Assembly (NCBI GenBank): GCA_963921935.1
Contig: OY998176.1
Span: 81,818,960 to 81,882,959, forward strand
Origin: Galeruca laticollis
Taxonomy: Eukaryota > Arthropoda > Insecta > Coleoptera > Chrysomelidae
DNA length: 64,000 nucleotides
Direction of reading: 5' to 3'
A program made the translations under genes and the position numbers. Shown here in pieces: positions 62,756 through 64,000 of the stretch. Position 1 is the stretch's first letter; every line of letters begins with the position of its first letter. The notes under the pieces were generated by a model. That model was not told the origin of the DNA. It saw nothing but the letters and a program-made list of their open reading frames with translations, and ran no database searches.

Positions 62756-64000
62756 TGATACCCCCGTTATATTTTAACGAAATTATTGTCATTTAAATAT
62801 TTAAATTTATGTGACAACAGTGAAAAAACGCAACGTTGCAAAGAAAGGATTAGTAGTCATACCTATTCTTAGAAGCGAAATGAATGCAAAATGATGAAGT
62901 TAATTTAAGTTTGAAACAACAAATTTGAATAAATAATGGCATGTATTTTGGTGTACCACTTAGTCAAATGTACTTTTATTTAGCAGAAATAAAATCAATT
63001 TTTTCCTATAAACGTTATGATTAACTGAATTATTCTAACGAAATATACTGACGTGGTAGAAGCTAGATTAAGAAAAAAAAACTTATCAAATTAAGCTCCT
63101 TATTACAAAAATCGTTATTACAACTTTATAAATGTATATTTAATCCTACTACGTGGGAAGATGTCGTCCTACGTGATTACTTAGCTACATAAATATTTGT
63201 ATAACGTCATTTTATACAGAGTTAGAGCAGTGAGTAAAGTCTGGTAGTTTCAATACATACAGAAAGTAAACAATGCTCTTCTAAATAAGACACTGTTACT
63301 TAGAAAATAAATAAATCAATTGTACACTAATCGTCACAAAGCGACATACCATTATTTTTTTTATATACGATCTACAATAATTCAATACATTTTTTTGGTA
63401 AATCGCTAAATTAGAATATTTTTATCAATCGTTTGTGCTATGGGGCCATTGTAAACAAATAATTTTGTTTAATTGACATATTGGCAAATTCTGCGCCATA
63501 ATTGCTATTCAACACTTGATTCCGATTTTGTTTATAATTGAAATCGAAAACGGATTGATGTTTGTTGAACGACCAAAAAAAATTGTCATTTGTCATGTCA
63601 GTTTACAAATCAAATAAATCAATATTGACATAACCTCATCATTATTTTGGTTCATTTCACGTGTATCTCACACTTTTCACAATTTCATTTAGTTTAATTA
63701 CGTTTTAATTTTATAGAAGATGTTCTGTTAACTAAAAATGTAACATACAATTGCAAAATATCACTCACATCACATAACTCATAGACAAACGGTAGTTTAT
63801 TTACTTAAATTTTTCGACCAATCACATTCTTCCGATTTATGATTGTTTTCAATAGCATCATAATTTTAGACCGATTATAATCAGAGTGATGGATTGATAT
63901 CAAAGATATATTGTTGAACATGTTGTTTTTTAAATGATAGGAAATGAGTTTAATCGATTGTCGCGTTCAATAGCACTATTCTCTATATCGTATTGTTACG
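62756..64000. other. AT-rich intronic or intergenic sequence
   Basis: No ORF, RNA gene or transposon end recognised. The next Pde6 exon, the rest of GAF-B, was looked for and not seen. Confidence 0.5.

Noticed and set aside
1..64000. tRNA, rRNA, CRISPR or bacterial-style operons
   Set aside because: None seen; spliced exons and insect retroelements indicate eukaryotic nuclear DNA.

Overview
The window looks like arthropod, most likely insect, nuclear DNA: AT-rich, intron-dominated and packed with decayed transposons of insect-typical families. A beetle-like genome is only a guess from the repeat mix. Two exons of one conserved host gene are visible on the + strand, at 1217-1465 and 26990-27133. 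They join in phase 0 and encode the end of GAF-A and the start of GAF-B of a PDE5/6-type cyclic-nucleotide phosphodiesterase (insect Pde6). The intron between them is 25,524 bp. No later Pde6 exon was found up to 64000, so the following intron may exceed 36 kb. Nearly everything else is intronic mobile DNA.

Layout. 130-554: broken THAP-finger fragment (-). 1878-10093: a Tc1/mariner-like element (-) whose transposase is split by a Ty3/gypsy fragment (2637-5403), a hairpin plus MITE-like unit (5510-6116) and a near-intact LINE (6146-9268) with an 11-bp target duplication. 11949-14260: the 5' half of an I-type LINE fused to a second mariner 3' end. 14345-16279: a DDE transposase pseudogene carrying an exact-length 3 x 227 bp tandem triplication and a 42-bp perfect palindrome. 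17390-21784: BEL/Pao, Ty3 and LINE fragments, all on the - strand. 22347-25147: a 2.8-kb foldback element with 1-kb arms and a subterminal tandem array.

28200-33190: an unidentified transposase-like gene, split by a 2.15-kb element with terminal inverted repeats of about 310 bp and by two hairpins that share an identical centre. 34700-39900: I-type LINE (-). 40078-42221: a pogo-like element fused in frame to a Tc1-like N-terminus. 43790-56211: hAT pieces, another mariner (TATACAGGGTGTCCC terminus), an R1/LOA/I-type LINE (45121-50395) and a piggyBac with a TTAA end. 56220-59036: a Ty1/copia body split by a 230-bp hairpin retroposon with a 12-bp target duplication. 60449-61690: a CXC-domain pseudogene. 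61740-62755: a 5'-truncated LINE with a GAT tail.

The elements do not form a functional pathway; each was an independent selfish unit and nearly all are dead. The value of the window lies in its nested-insertion record, a recurring family of long hairpins, chimeric transposase ORFs and two long-inverted-repeat elements that I cannot assign to a named family.
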